The notes beneath the pieces were generated by a model. The model searched no databases. It was not told the origin of the DNA and saw only the letters and a program-made list of their open reading frames with translations. Shown one piece after another: positions 1 to 9,869 of a stretch of 64,000 nucleotides of DNA; position 1 is the stretch's first letter, and the number at the start of each line of letters is the position of its first letter. Origin of the DNA: Moniliophthora roreri (Eukaryota > Basidiomycota > Agaricomycetes > Agaricales > Marasmiaceae); assembly GCA_001466705.2 (NCBI GenBank), contig LATX02000001.1, forward strand, positions 1,116,001-1,180,000, given 5' to 3'. Both the position numbers and the translations under genes were made by a program.

Positions 1-743
1 TTGAATGTGAGTAGAATATTTCCAGTATTTTTCCGGAGTTCGAGCTGACTTCACGTCACCTTAGGTTCGACCAAGAAGTCGCGATAGTGAATCTACGAAG
101 TAGCATTGATATTGGCGTCCGAATCCCCGGTCCGGGAAACCGCCGCACATCACCCACCACTGTATTTCTTAGTATACATGATATCTCGAAAGATGTACAT
201 CTACAGACATTCTTAGCTTGAAATACTCATTATGTCTACATGAAACGGTGTCGCGCAAGCTGCGGCGCCTCCCAGGTAGCCCCCTTAATCACACGTCGTT
301 CTGTCGAGCGTCCCGTCGTTTGAGATAGGTAGACGAATTAGTATTGACCTTGACAGGTATCGACCTGTTGGAAACTGTAGCCACATTATACATTCCCGTA
401 TTCTTGAACCCCGCCGGCAATTTCGTACCCTTGACAACCAATCAAAGGCACAACAGTACACATCAAAGAGCGTACTAGCATCTACTCGGCAGTGAGAAGG
501 AAAGTTTCGCCGTATACCGGCTATGAACATACCTGATTGTATTTCACACCGGGAAACGGGATCGTTTTACACAGTATTGCGCCGGACGTCTCGGATATTG
601 GCGTGCTTACCACCTCAAGCCTTTGGACTTCGAGTTCGATGCTGTCGGTACACAAGGGTTTATCTCTCCCATCGTTCGTTCCCAGGCTATCCGTACAGAC
701 ATTATGGTACTAATCACGATGACAACGACCCGCTGCCATCGTG
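1..743. other. Left edge, no gene recognised
   Basis: I see no protein family, RNA gene or clear repeat in this stretch. Short open frames occur on both strands but none has recognisable content or consistent splice sites. It lies downstream of the broken MFS transporter, whose natural stop is at 744-746. Confidence 0.5.
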
Positions 744-2400
744 TTAGTCCCTCAAAGATCCTACATCATGTTCATTCCCAACCGAGTCTTTCTGGGTACT
801 GCCTTGGGCCGCTTTTGCCTGCTCCTCCTCCACCAGCTCTTTCCTAACCTCCGTTCGTTTCGGGCTATGATAAAATCCTCAGTCATGCAGCGACAGCAGA
901 AGAGAGTCAGACAAAACACCCACAGAATCCACTTCTCGTCAATCCACCTCAATGTCGTTCCGATCACAACCCGATGTTCGCCTGCCGCCTTAGACGATAA
1001 TGCGGTGTCTCTTTCGCAGGTCAAATCAGAACCTGAGACCAGGCAAAAACGGCGTGATACAGAGTAATAGCTACTCCTACTACTAGAGCGCGTTCTTCGG
1101 GATCTTGAGGTATAAGATCGGATACCCATGCAAACATGAGGAAAGCAATTCCGAGGGGAGGTATGATATGAAGTAGGACTGCGTAAGACTGTTAGTATAT
1201 GAACAATGTGCTGTAGAGGGAACGCATAAAGTACTTTACCCTAAGTGAACGTTCCAAACACTCATGGTGATGCATAGGATCAAACCTATAATCGCCTGCA
1301 CGACAATTAACCCATGCCAATTTCCCCACCAGTCCAGACCCAACTGAATAAAACTTGAATGACTTTGATGGCTGCTATGGACCATACGTTCGCACCGTCT
1401 GCATCCTTCAGGGATTTGAGGAAAAGAGAGAAGTAGGCGTAGCCCCAGGGCGCGAGGACGATTGCGGTGTAGAGGTTGGGATGAAAATAGGTTATCGAAT
1501 CTTTGAATGTTCGTACGCCCGAAGTCCAGTTGACAGGATGAGGTTCTGCCTTGTTATGTCGTTTGAGACGGGTCATTGCCGCGTTTGCGCGTTCTGCATG
1601 TTCAGTACTTAGGAATCAAAATTCAGATCTAACCGAAAGGCGAAGAAACAGACCTTTAGAAAACCAAAACGCTCAAGGGTTCGATTTATTAGGATAATCA
1701 GGTATCGTTGCAAAGCCTAGCGTGGCAACAGTGACCGCCACTAGTCGATTAACGATGAATATCCATCTAGTAGGAGCGTCAAGTTTAACGAGAAAAACAA
1801 AATGAATGTAGCGACGAACTTCCAACCCTCCAACCCCGTCTTCCTGTTAAAAGTCGTATGCATCGCCGTCTCCAATGCATTAGCCATCATGCCTCCAACA
1901 GCTTGACACGAACGACAGAAACCCATGCGTTTAGCAAGCCATTTGGTGGTATACCAATGCATAAACAGAGTCATCCATCCTAGACCACGCACTACTCTCA
2001 CATAACCCAATAAAAGCCCTTAGCGCGTAAATTTGCCCCGCATTCTGGGATGCCGCTAGGAGCCCGGTGAGTATTCCCCATACCAGTTTGAGTAAGAGGA
2101 GCCAGTAAGAAGGGCGGACGTACGTCATGACGATTTGAGAAGAGATGAGCATAATGACATAGCCAATGGAGCAGTAGGTCGTGAAGTAGTTGAGTTCTAG
2201 GTGGTGTTGGATTCGTAAAGGGCAGGACACAAGTAGAAAGATGGATACACCGTTTCATACGAAGAGAGGTCTTCCTTCATTCCAGAGATGATGCTTGGTT
2301 GATATATTCTTGAGCAAAAAGATGTATACTTAGTAGTATGACACTCGAAGGACATCGGCAAACAATCCAGCCTGAACACAAGGAAACGTTCAATTAGTGA
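744..2400 (-). pseudogene. Broken MFS transporter, Dal5/pantothenate-permease type
   Basis: Remnant of a 12-helix major facilitator of the allantoate/pantothenate (Dal5/Fen2-like) family, a plasma-membrane importer of organic anions. Seen in order on the minus strand: SGMKEDLS near 2275, then a long frame at about 2230-1990 with GYVIMLISSQIVMTYVRPSY and ALRAFIGLCESSAW, which are family hallmarks. Later come a central helix block (2010-1741), a segment at 1576-1307 with TFKDSITYFHPNLYTAIV, a helix ending ITMSVWNVHL (about 1320-1235), an exon with PEERALVVGVAITLYHAVFAW (about 1190-1020), and a hydrophilic tail ending at a stop at 744-746. The pieces lie in different frames with in-frame stops, for example after VFAWSQVLI near 1022 and a frame change near 840, so it cannot encode a full transporter. 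The first exon upstream of 2400 is not clear. It diverges from the oxidoreductase starting at 2951. Family assignment is firm; the substrate is unknown. Confidence 0.85.
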
Positions 2401-2950
2401 GCGGAAATGCTTTGCTTGCTGTTCAACGACATTTGAAAGTCAGCCAACCGATGCATCTTTGGATGGGTGCGACATTGAGGCTCAGGATGTGGACAGGACT
2501 GAGTGCCTTCGAAGGTGATTCCCAGATGAAGGAGTCAGAAGGACATTGTGTAGGCGTTGAACACGCTACCCGGATAACGATAAGGAGCTTGACTGTATCA
2601 CAAGAGGGATAACGCCTCCATCTTCAAGTGACGAGTGTTGAAACAATTAGACATTCGGAACTCCCGTATTTCCTGAGTCGGCGGGTCACTTACATAGTAT
2701 GAACTTTGAAGCCATCTGTCGACACCCTTTTCCACTGGTAGTTGACGGAGATTCCCTGGACCATAGGCAGTCTTGGGGTGTATCCTTATATGAATCCTAT
2801 CACCCTTTTCCTCGATATGCCTGCCATGCAGTCGGGCCGATAACGCAGTTGGGGCTTTACCGGTATTTACAGGCATTCCGTACCGTCTGATTACGACTCG
2901 GCTCATGGGACAGTTTACGGTGCACAGTACTGGAATTCAGAGCTCAAAGA
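2401..2950. other. Gap between divergent transporter and oxidoreductase remnants
   Basis: This stretch should contain the missing N-terminal exon of the MFS remnant and the shared promoter of the divergent pair. On the minus strand near 2490-2540 a piece beginning FIWESPSK weakly resembles the Trp-Asp-Ser/Lys segment that precedes helix 1 in Dal5-type transporters, but it is too degraded to call. Nothing else is recognised. Confidence 0.35.
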
Positions 2951-3739
2951 ATGGCCTCATCGTCCGACCCTCATACCCGACCAACAATACCCATACATCC
3001 TCTCGATGTCAACCTCCCGCCACAAGGATTTCCGATGCCCAAACCTTGCCTTTCCATCTGGCAACGCACAACGCACAACGAGACATATTCCATTATTGAA
3101 CCAGGGGGCCTCCTTCACCACTTCCACCTTAAGTCGACGCAGTCATCATTGGTTCCGGTTTCTCTGGCACCTTGACTGCGTTCGAACTCTTGTCGTCGCC
3201 AAACGAACCCCAAAACATCGTTCTCTTTGAAGCTAGAGAAGCATGCAGCGGTGCTACAGGTCGTAACGCCGGACATTGCAGACCAGATGCCTTTTGCGGA
3301 TTCACCATCTCCTCCGGAATTCACGGCATAGAACAAGCGTACAAGATTCTCGAACATGGAAAGTTGGCCTTACAGCTTGTGAAGGCGTTCATCGACAAGC
3401 ACGGGATTGAGTGTGATATTGATTTGTGCAAGACATTTGATGTGGCTATGGCAGCGGAGTTCGGCGAATATGTGAGGACGAGCTGGGGGGAGTACGTTAA
3501 GGTGTATGGGAAGGATGGTGGCGTCGAAGGTGTCAGAGTCTTAGGTGCTGAAGAGGCGAGGTACATATTTCTCCTTTGACATCATGTCGTGTAGCACATA
3601 TGTTGATTCATTCGCTGACAGGAAACCTGCGTACCATCAGCTTTAGGAGCGTATAAGTGGACTGCCGCCAGCCTTCATCCGGCGAAACTATGTCTAGCCA
3701 TCCTCCAGATGTGTTATGAGAAGGGCCTTCAACTATACA

Positions 3740-3744
3740 CTCAC
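3740..3744. repeat. Target-site duplication, left copy (CTCAC)
   Basis: Five bases CTCAC immediately before the TGTTGA end of the LTR. They are identical to the five bases after its TCAACA end. Five-bp duplications are typical of LTR-retrotransposon integration. Confidence 0.9.
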
Positions 3745-4261
3745 TGTTGAGACAGAATGGAGACGTAAAGCGCAGTGGAGTGTGCTCAACTCACATTTGT
3801 ACGAGAACTTGTTTAGAACCTTGAGGGTTATAGAGGTGCGATGTGCAGAGTAGTCAATGTCAATTGAACTAAGGAATGTAGCTACATACATGCTTGCTTT
3901 TATACTACTCTAAAGGATAAGTTCCGTAGATAAACGGAGAAACCTAGTAAGCTATGGATGTAAGCTACTGAATACTTGTGAGACAAAGTATCCAAGAATA
4001 ATGTGTCTTGGAGAGACACAATACAATCCTCTGACAGCGGAAGGAACTATACATGAATTCTACATGTGTTCTACTGTATTGTGCATGAGGCTACAATACT
4101 CCTACTGGACGAGGGAGCACTCCTATGACTGTAGTGCAAGCTCCGGAGAAGCTCAGGAACGTACTTTGTAAGTTCCGTAGTTGATCACATACGCAAGTAA
4201 TACAATAACTAGTGTTCCTAATGTACCTAGTTTAGTATAGTACAGGTACTGTGCTTCAACA
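3745..4261. mobile_element. Solo LTR of an LTR retrotransposon, 517 bp
   Basis: The element begins TGTTGA and ends TCAACA, a perfect 6-bp inverted terminal repeat of the TG...CA type found at LTR ends. It is flanked by a perfect 5-bp duplication (CTCAC). No gag, protease, integrase or reverse transcriptase reading frame lies between the ends. It therefore looks like a single LTR left after recombination between the two LTRs of a full element, rather than a coding copy. The motif AAGTTCCGTAG occurs twice inside, near 3918 and 4168. The insertion interrupts a coding exon of the FAD oxidoreductase remnant: skipping from 3744 to 4267 rejoins the codons for GLQLYTH and PVVAVSRSS in one frame. I cannot tell Copia from Gypsy. 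Confidence 0.85.
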
Positions 4262-4266
4262 CTCAC
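4262..4266. repeat. Target-site duplication, right copy (CTCAC)
   Basis: Second copy of CTCAC, directly after the TCAACA end of the LTR and identical to 3740-3744. Two identical copies suggest a fairly recent insertion. Confidence 0.9.
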
Positions 4267-5228
4267 ATCCCAGTTGTCGCCGTATCTCGATCCTCCGATG
4301 GCGTCTAACGGACAATTGACACTCCCCAAGGCGCGATCCTAACACCACGCGACCAACGCGTTCGTGGCGACTTTAATATCCTCATTGGCGGGTAAAGTTA
4401 TTCCTACGCGTGCTCAGGTACCCACCCTTCCCCTTTCTCAGACTCTTCCCACTATTAGTATCTTGTACTGACACTCAATTACAGGAACATAAAATAATCC
4501 CAACACCCTCCTACACTGGTCCAAATCACACTTACCCCCTTCGTTTCGCATTGCACCACTTTTACTCACTCGTCCAGCGGAAAACCGATGGTGCGTTTGT
4601 TCTAGGCATCTCGAGGGGTATGCCCGGTATGTCAGCGGAAACTCGTCAGGAAATTGCGGGCGGGAAGGATGATAGAGTGTGGAATTCCGAATAAGGAGAT
4701 ACAGGATGATGCATTGAGGGTGTTTGGGGAGGTTCTCTTACGAGGTGAAGACGAGCCGGTTATTGGTGAGGGACGTGAGTTTGGGTGGACGGGGTTGTTG
4801 GTATAGTATGTCCGAGTTCGTACCCTCCTTTTCGCGCCATGCATTTATCTTTTCGAACAGATGAGTGACTCTGTCCCATTCACCGGCGCTGCTCCAGGTA
4901 AACCGGGACAGTGGGTCATTGCTGGGTTAAATGGGCATGGTACGTTTGAGAAGCTTCTTCACCCTTAATCACGCTGAGAGAACAGGCATGACACGTATTT
5001 TCGATTGTACACCTGGCTTGGTCAAGATGATTTTAAGAGAAAAGTGGGCAGAGACGGGTATGCCTGAGTGTTTTGAGATCACGGAGGAGAGGTTCAGGGA
5101 GATGAAATGACTAGACGTTACATAGGTACTGCGACATCAGGACGAATTCTTTGGAGACCACAGTTGTACATTTGAATACTTAGTTTGACAAATACCTAAA
5201 AGGAGGTTGTCGCCGCGATCTTAGTATC

Positions 5229-6439
5229 TTAGTGAGCAGCAATGACCCTGTTCGTGTCCGTCACAAACCCGTAACTCTGTTGATATTACTTAGGAATCTT
5301 TCGGCCACAAAACCGAAGAGTACTGTACTTACATTTCCCGCGTTGTAGATGACATTCTCGAACCCTCCGGCAGGTGACGTCGTGGCGTTGGCATCCTCAA
5401 GTAAAATGCAGTCATATCCGCGATAGTATGCATCGATGAGCGTACCGAGAACACACTAGTATTGACTTAGTAGTGAGAAGAAGTGTTCGCCATGTACAAG
5501 TTATAATAAGAGCGTTGTTATACCGTGTTCTAGCAAGAATAGATCCAAGGCAGTTCGGTCCCATAATGCGCTCATTCTGCGGTCAAAACAACGTCAAAAC
5601 GTCAATGCAGGTCTGGAGAGCCCAGGTTGTTGCAAGGCATCATTTACCGATTCTTATGAATCCAGAAATCTGTACCCGCCTTCAAGCCCTTCAGGTATTC
5701 ATCCTGCAATGGACCATACAAATCGGAATTCCTTTCACCCCGCATAAGGAGCCTTCCAAAATCACCAGGAAGCTCGGACCCAAAGCCGCCAGCTCGAATA
5801 CCGGGATTAGGCTTTCTAAAACCACGGACGAGGGACGGCGGGATGGATTTGAGTTCTGCGTCTGTCAACCCCCAGTTCCTGAACAAACGTTGTCATTGGT
5901 ATGCGGGAAGAGGGCTGTGGCTTGAAGAGTACGTACACCCAGAGGATCTTGACTCCTTTCTCTCGCAGAGAAGGTACGACTCGTAGGAGTGGATCAACAC
6001 ATTTAAGCCCGGTTGGGTGGTCCCGGAGATCTGGATGCAGGAAGAAACTGGATGTAACGTGGCCGGGCGGCACAATTGGCATCGGATAAGCGCTGGAGAG
6101 TACAACTTACTTCTGCATATCAATGACGACGAGGGCGGCTGCATTCTTATCAACGCGAAGCGTTCTCCCTCCGTCAACGGCAATGTCCAACTCGTTATTA
6201 GCCTTCGCGGGTGGCTCTGGATTAGACTTGGATTCAACAACTGGTCCGAGGGCACCCGATCTATCACCCAAATGATGCTTCCTGGTGAGGTCAACGAGAC
6301 CAGAAGGATATTCAACCCAAAAGGCTCCGTTGCCACCGAACTCTATAGCGGATTCAACAGGAGGACGAGAGACCATTCCGAGTATGGGGGTATCGTGAAA
6401 GGGTGTATTTGCTGCCATATGACAAGCAGAAGCAGGCAA
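5229..6439 (-). pseudogene. Isochorismatase-like cysteine hydrolase, probably broken near the catalytic Cys
   Basis: Member of the isochorismatase-like/amidohydrolase family (Asp-Lys-Cys triad), whose relatives cleave N-carbamoyl amides, ureidoacrylate, biuret or nicotinamide. Exons on the minus strand: 6439-6111 (ending VVIDMQ, with the triad Asp), 6047-5937 (FFLHPDLRDHP, ending ILWV), 5878-5648 (NWGLTDAEL to DFWIHKN, with the triad Lys), a fourth from 5576 (MSALWDRTALDLFLLEHG), 5455-5333 (CVLGTLIDAYYRGYDC, with Cys codon at 5453-5455) and 5276-5229 (SYGFVTDTNRVIAAH, stop). All junctions fit GT-AG except the one before the Cys. The usual FAGVNxDQ segment is missing between about 5456 and 5520 and an in-frame TAA is present, so the exon 4 to 5 connection fails. 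Everything else is well preserved, which suggests recent loss or an assembly error. It shares a promoter region with the dioxygenase at 6842. Confidence 0.8.
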
Positions 6440-6841
6440 GGAAATTGTCAGGACTCTTTCGCACTTTAACTTTGGGGTGTGAGAGCGCTATCTCTTATAA
6501 TGGACATAGGCCAGTCATAACGCACGAATGGGACCCGCGATAAGAACTGCTAGTATCCGTAATTGGTCATTGGGTCCCCTCTTTCCGCCTTCGCTATACT
6601 TAGGAGATGCGATCCTCACTCACACATTCGGCAACGTGCAGGTCATTGAAAGAACCGATCACGTTTGATGATGAAGCTGGCGTGACGAGGGATTGTCCGC
6701 AAGATGGCGTGCTCCAGTGTACCTTTGACGTGCAAACCTGAAATCTAGTTCATCATCATTGCGAATTCTGCGAAGTATAAGAAGACTCACCAATGCTGCC
6801 AGCCGCATCGGCTTCCTTATCCCCAAAGACATCAGCTCAAA
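6440..6841. promoter_or_regulatory. Shared divergent promoter region
   Basis: The 402 bp separate the hydrolase start (minus strand, 6439) from the dioxygenase start (plus strand, 6842). Two GATA-type sites can be seen: AGATAG on the minus strand near 6488-6494 and CGATAAG near 6537-6543. In fungi such sites bind AreA/Nit2 GATA factors of nitrogen control. Two short matches in 400 bp may be chance, so the regulatory reading is inference. Confidence 0.4.
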
Positions 6842-8479
6842 ATGTCTGCCTCTGTGACAGAAACTATCAATCGAGCCCCGGACACAATTGCGGAGGAGCT
6901 CTCCAGCAAGTTGAACTTGCAGAGTCCACCTCCAGAGTTGCCCCACTGGGAATCGCCAAAGCCTACCGAAGAAGAACTCGAATGGGCCGACATCTTGACC
7001 GTTGACTTGTCGCTGTACGAGACCAAGAGGCAAGAACTCATCGACACAATCACCGTTGCGCTGGAAAGAGACGGGTTTTTTTACGTACGTTCGCCTTCTC
7101 AAGACGCCCCAGTCGAGTTTAGTAACGTCTTCCAGGTGACGAACCACGGCATCTCACGAGAAACCGTATGCCTTTGCTTGCCGTCAAAGACCGTGCCAAA
7201 TCTCAATCTGTGTTCTGGGCAACTTAGCTTCAACGACAGTTCGACATTGGACAACACACCTTTGATGGGGTTTCAAGGGAAGAGAAAGAGCAACACAGAG
7301 CCCCCATCAAGGAGAAAGGCTCCTTCATGGGTTACAAAGTAAAGCCTGCCGCGTTTCCTGCCTTGAAAAAACTGATGACCATCTGTGCAGCTGCAAAATT
7401 ATTGGGAGATTAAAGACGGTGTGCGCGACAGGATAGAACACTACAACTTTTACCAGAACCAGTGAGAAAAGATTTTGATAACAAGGACACCGTTGAACGT
7501 TTTCATGCAGTATCGACCCCATCACTCGCCACCCCAAACCTCTGCAACCTTACGTCGAGGAGGCCAAAGAATTTTTAGCAGTAAGCCAACCGCTTCACAA
7601 TTTACTCTATTTTTACTCATATTTCTCTAGGACATCCGTCAAAAAGTTCTTCGCCGTATTCTGAATCTCATCGACGGCGTTCTTGGACTCGAAGAGGGCT
7701 ACCTCTTCAGCCTTCACCAGGACTCCAAAGGCCGTACTGGCGACGATGTAGGTTTCACGTTCTCTCATGTCGCAAAATTTCACTAATAATGCTTGAACAG
7801 CTTCTTCGATACATGATCTATGATCCTCTCACTGCCTTAGAGTCCCAAAAGACCAATGGTGTGATGCTCAACGGACATACCGACTTTAATTCTCTGTCCA
7901 CTCTCGTCTCTCAGCCGGTTACTGCCCTCCAAGTTCTCATGCCCGACAACGTCTGGAGGTACGTTAAACACAAGGACGGGGCTCTGGTTATCAACATCGG
8001 TGATCAGTTGAGCTTCATGAGTGGCGGAACTCTGAAGGGTACTATGCACCGAGGTGAGCTTATATGAGAGCTACTGCCAGCATAAACTAACCACCGAGTT
8101 ACGAAAGTTGTTCGTCCACCCGAAGACCAGCTGCACTACCGTCGCCTGGGAGTTTTCCACTTTGCTCACTTCATCAATGGCATCTCACTCGACCTCCTAC
8201 CATCGAAGAAAGTGCACGAGCAAGGACATGTCATCTTCCATAACGAAGTACCCACTTCCGATCAGTGCGCCATTCTTTCCTCCCGCCTATTCTAGTCTGA
8301 CCACTACACTGTACGCAGATGGGAAGCCACTAGAGTGAAGAACTATGGTACAGCTCAGTTCATCAAGGGGGAGGAGTATGATATTGAGGAGATCGCTGGA
8401 ATTCAGGTGAAATCAATGAATCTATCACTTCGGCCAGTCACTGATTTACCTTCCGCTTCAGCTGCGACATTACCATTGA
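6842..8479 (+). CDS. 2-oxoglutarate/Fe(II)-dependent dioxygenase (IPNS-like)
   Basis: Non-heme iron oxygenase of the 2OG-Fe(II)/isopenicillin N synthase-like fold. The N-terminal DIOX_N domain reads from ADILTVDLSLYETKRQ through ERDGFFYV and, after an intron, TNHGIS. Following exons give LQRQFDIGQHTFDGVSREEK, GSFMGYK, LQNYWEIKDGVRDRIEHYNF and IDPITRHPKPLQPYVEEAKE. The catalytic domain carries the iron ligands NGHTDF (His, Asp; about 7870) and the distal His in GTMHR (about 8045). The co-substrate Arg probably lies in the next exon (HYRRLGVFHF). The last exon is tiny: after AGIQ, an intron with acceptor at 8461 leads to LRHYH and a stop at 8477-8479. About eight introns of 45-60 nt all fit GT-AG. 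Full length is near 350 residues, as usual. Unlike its three left neighbours it shows no lesion. Substrate unknown; position in the cluster suggests a role with the hydrolase and oxidoreductase. Confidence 0.87.
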
Positions 8480-9869
8480 GTATATCCGGAGCTTGTTGTA
8501 TCATACCTTGTACAATATCTGTAGAAATCTAGGCCTAGTTTATTGAGTCGCCTGCAACTGAGATACAGCGTAATCCACGGCACGAAGCCGCAGAATTTTG
8601 ATTTTCCATATTTTAGTAAATTCCGGAAAACAAGCGAAATCTATGAAAATTTCCAGACCGTTCGCTGTATTATGCCAAATTGTCAAAGATTTCTAAGAGC
8701 TCGACAAAACGAGAGAATATTCCCGGAATTTGGGTCTCGATTTCAAGTCGCCAAGTTGTGATTGTTGCCACGTCACGTCATCATCCCTTCTCCTAACACC
8801 ACCATGTTGACGCGTCGACGCGCAACACCGTACCTATCCTAGTCACTCAGCCTTGCCATTTCAGGGTAATCCCTGAGTCATCTATAGTGAGTTATTCATG
8901 GGAGCCATGCTCTGTCTTTGCCTTACTGACTTACAGATCGAAGGCTGACGGCTTCGACGCGCTTTCTCTCCAACGAACGGCCGAATCTGCAATTGGTGGG
9001 TTGAAGGTCTGATATTAGTGCAAATAGTCAATTTCAAGGTCGCGGTGAGTCCAATCACCCTAGATCATCAATCTAGCCATTGATAAATCCACAGGCTAAG
9101 CCCCTTCCACATTCCGGGAAACGGTTTCTTATTCACAAGGCTACGATGAGGCATCCGGTATTTCGACTGCTTGAAAATCATTCTGTGTACTTCGTTGCTC
9201 GCAGTCATTACTCGGGTCAATTTTGGTACACTGTCCGTGTTATTCATGTCCGCCGTAACACAAGCTGAAATTTTGTCTCCTTAGGAGTGTGACTACGCGG
9301 ATGGGTTGGTAGAGATTATTTAATGACAGGGTGCGGGCAGTAATGGTGAGTCGCTCGTACAGTCTTTGATATCATAAAAGGCGCTGATACGCGCTTCGAT
9401 AGGTGGTACTTGCATTCAGTATAAACATTCATCAGAAATTGTCAAGTCGTTTAGATAAGTAGGAATGCTATCGGTGGAGTAGATCGCGAAACGCTCCCTG
9501 GATTCAGGATGAGGCAGGTTCACCTGCGTGGGTACATTCTGGTCATATTGTCGAGAATTCTATAGTAAATATTGTTGGAAATTTCATGTAAATTGTCGCT
9601 CGTATTGTGATGGATTGCCTGTGTTTTCTGGGACATTTGAAACAATTTACAGGGTGTCATATTGTGCACAAATTCCGGCTATATTGATATGAATTCTCAC
9701 AATTCATCCACAATTTGGATTTTGCATTTTCTGCAGCTTCGTGCTGTGATCGGGCATCAGGCGCCTACTACTTAGGGAAAACCGGAACGACACGCCCAAG
9801 TTCATGTCCTGACAGCCTGACATCCTCCACCCAGTAAACTGCAAACAGTCTCAGACGTCCACAGCGGGA
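8480..9869. other. Long intergenic region, AT-rich, unassigned
   Basis: About 1.4 kb with no supported gene. It is AT-rich around 8580-8720 and 9540-9740, with scattered repeats of words such as ACAATTC and AATTCCGG. Short open frames (for example 9080-9268) have no recognisable content. It could hold remnants of mobile DNA, but I see no terminal inverted repeat with target duplication. Confidence 0.4.

Larger units (their letters stand above)
2951..5109 (+). pseudogene. Broken FAD-dependent oxidoreductase (DAO family), split by a solo LTR
   Basis: DAO-superfamily amine/amino-acid oxidoreductase remnant. The start at 2951 opens MASSSDPHTRPTIPIHPLDV. A frameshift near 3110-3135 separates this from the dinucleotide-binding segment DAVIIGSGFSGTLTAFELL (from 3136), with the GxGxxG motif followed by EAREACSGATGRNAGHCRPD, the usual FAD-contact region. 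After an intron (about 3560-3621) comes GAYKWTAASLHPAKLCLAIL, then the gene is cut at 3744 by the LTR and resumes at 4267 with PVVAVSRSSDG. A stop follows at 4306-4308 and another frame change near 4335 leads to HATNAFVATLISSLAGKVIP. The C-terminal part carries DGAFVLGISRGM (about 4590), REFGWTGLL (about 4770), GQWVIAGLNGHG and a final segment ending FREMK at 5109. Closest functional guesses are sarcosine/putrescine oxidase-like enzymes, but substrate cannot be read from sequence. It lies convergent to the isochorismatase-like gene. Confidence 0.9.

Noticed and set aside
1..60. Possible shared repeat between the window start and 8650-8790 (AATATTTCC/CCGGA words and CACGTCAC)
   Set aside because: Only short words match, in AT-rich sequence; no alignable block or terminal repeats.
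9080..9268. 62-residue plus-strand open frame in the 8.5-9.9 kb gap
   Set aside because: No recognisable content or exon partners.
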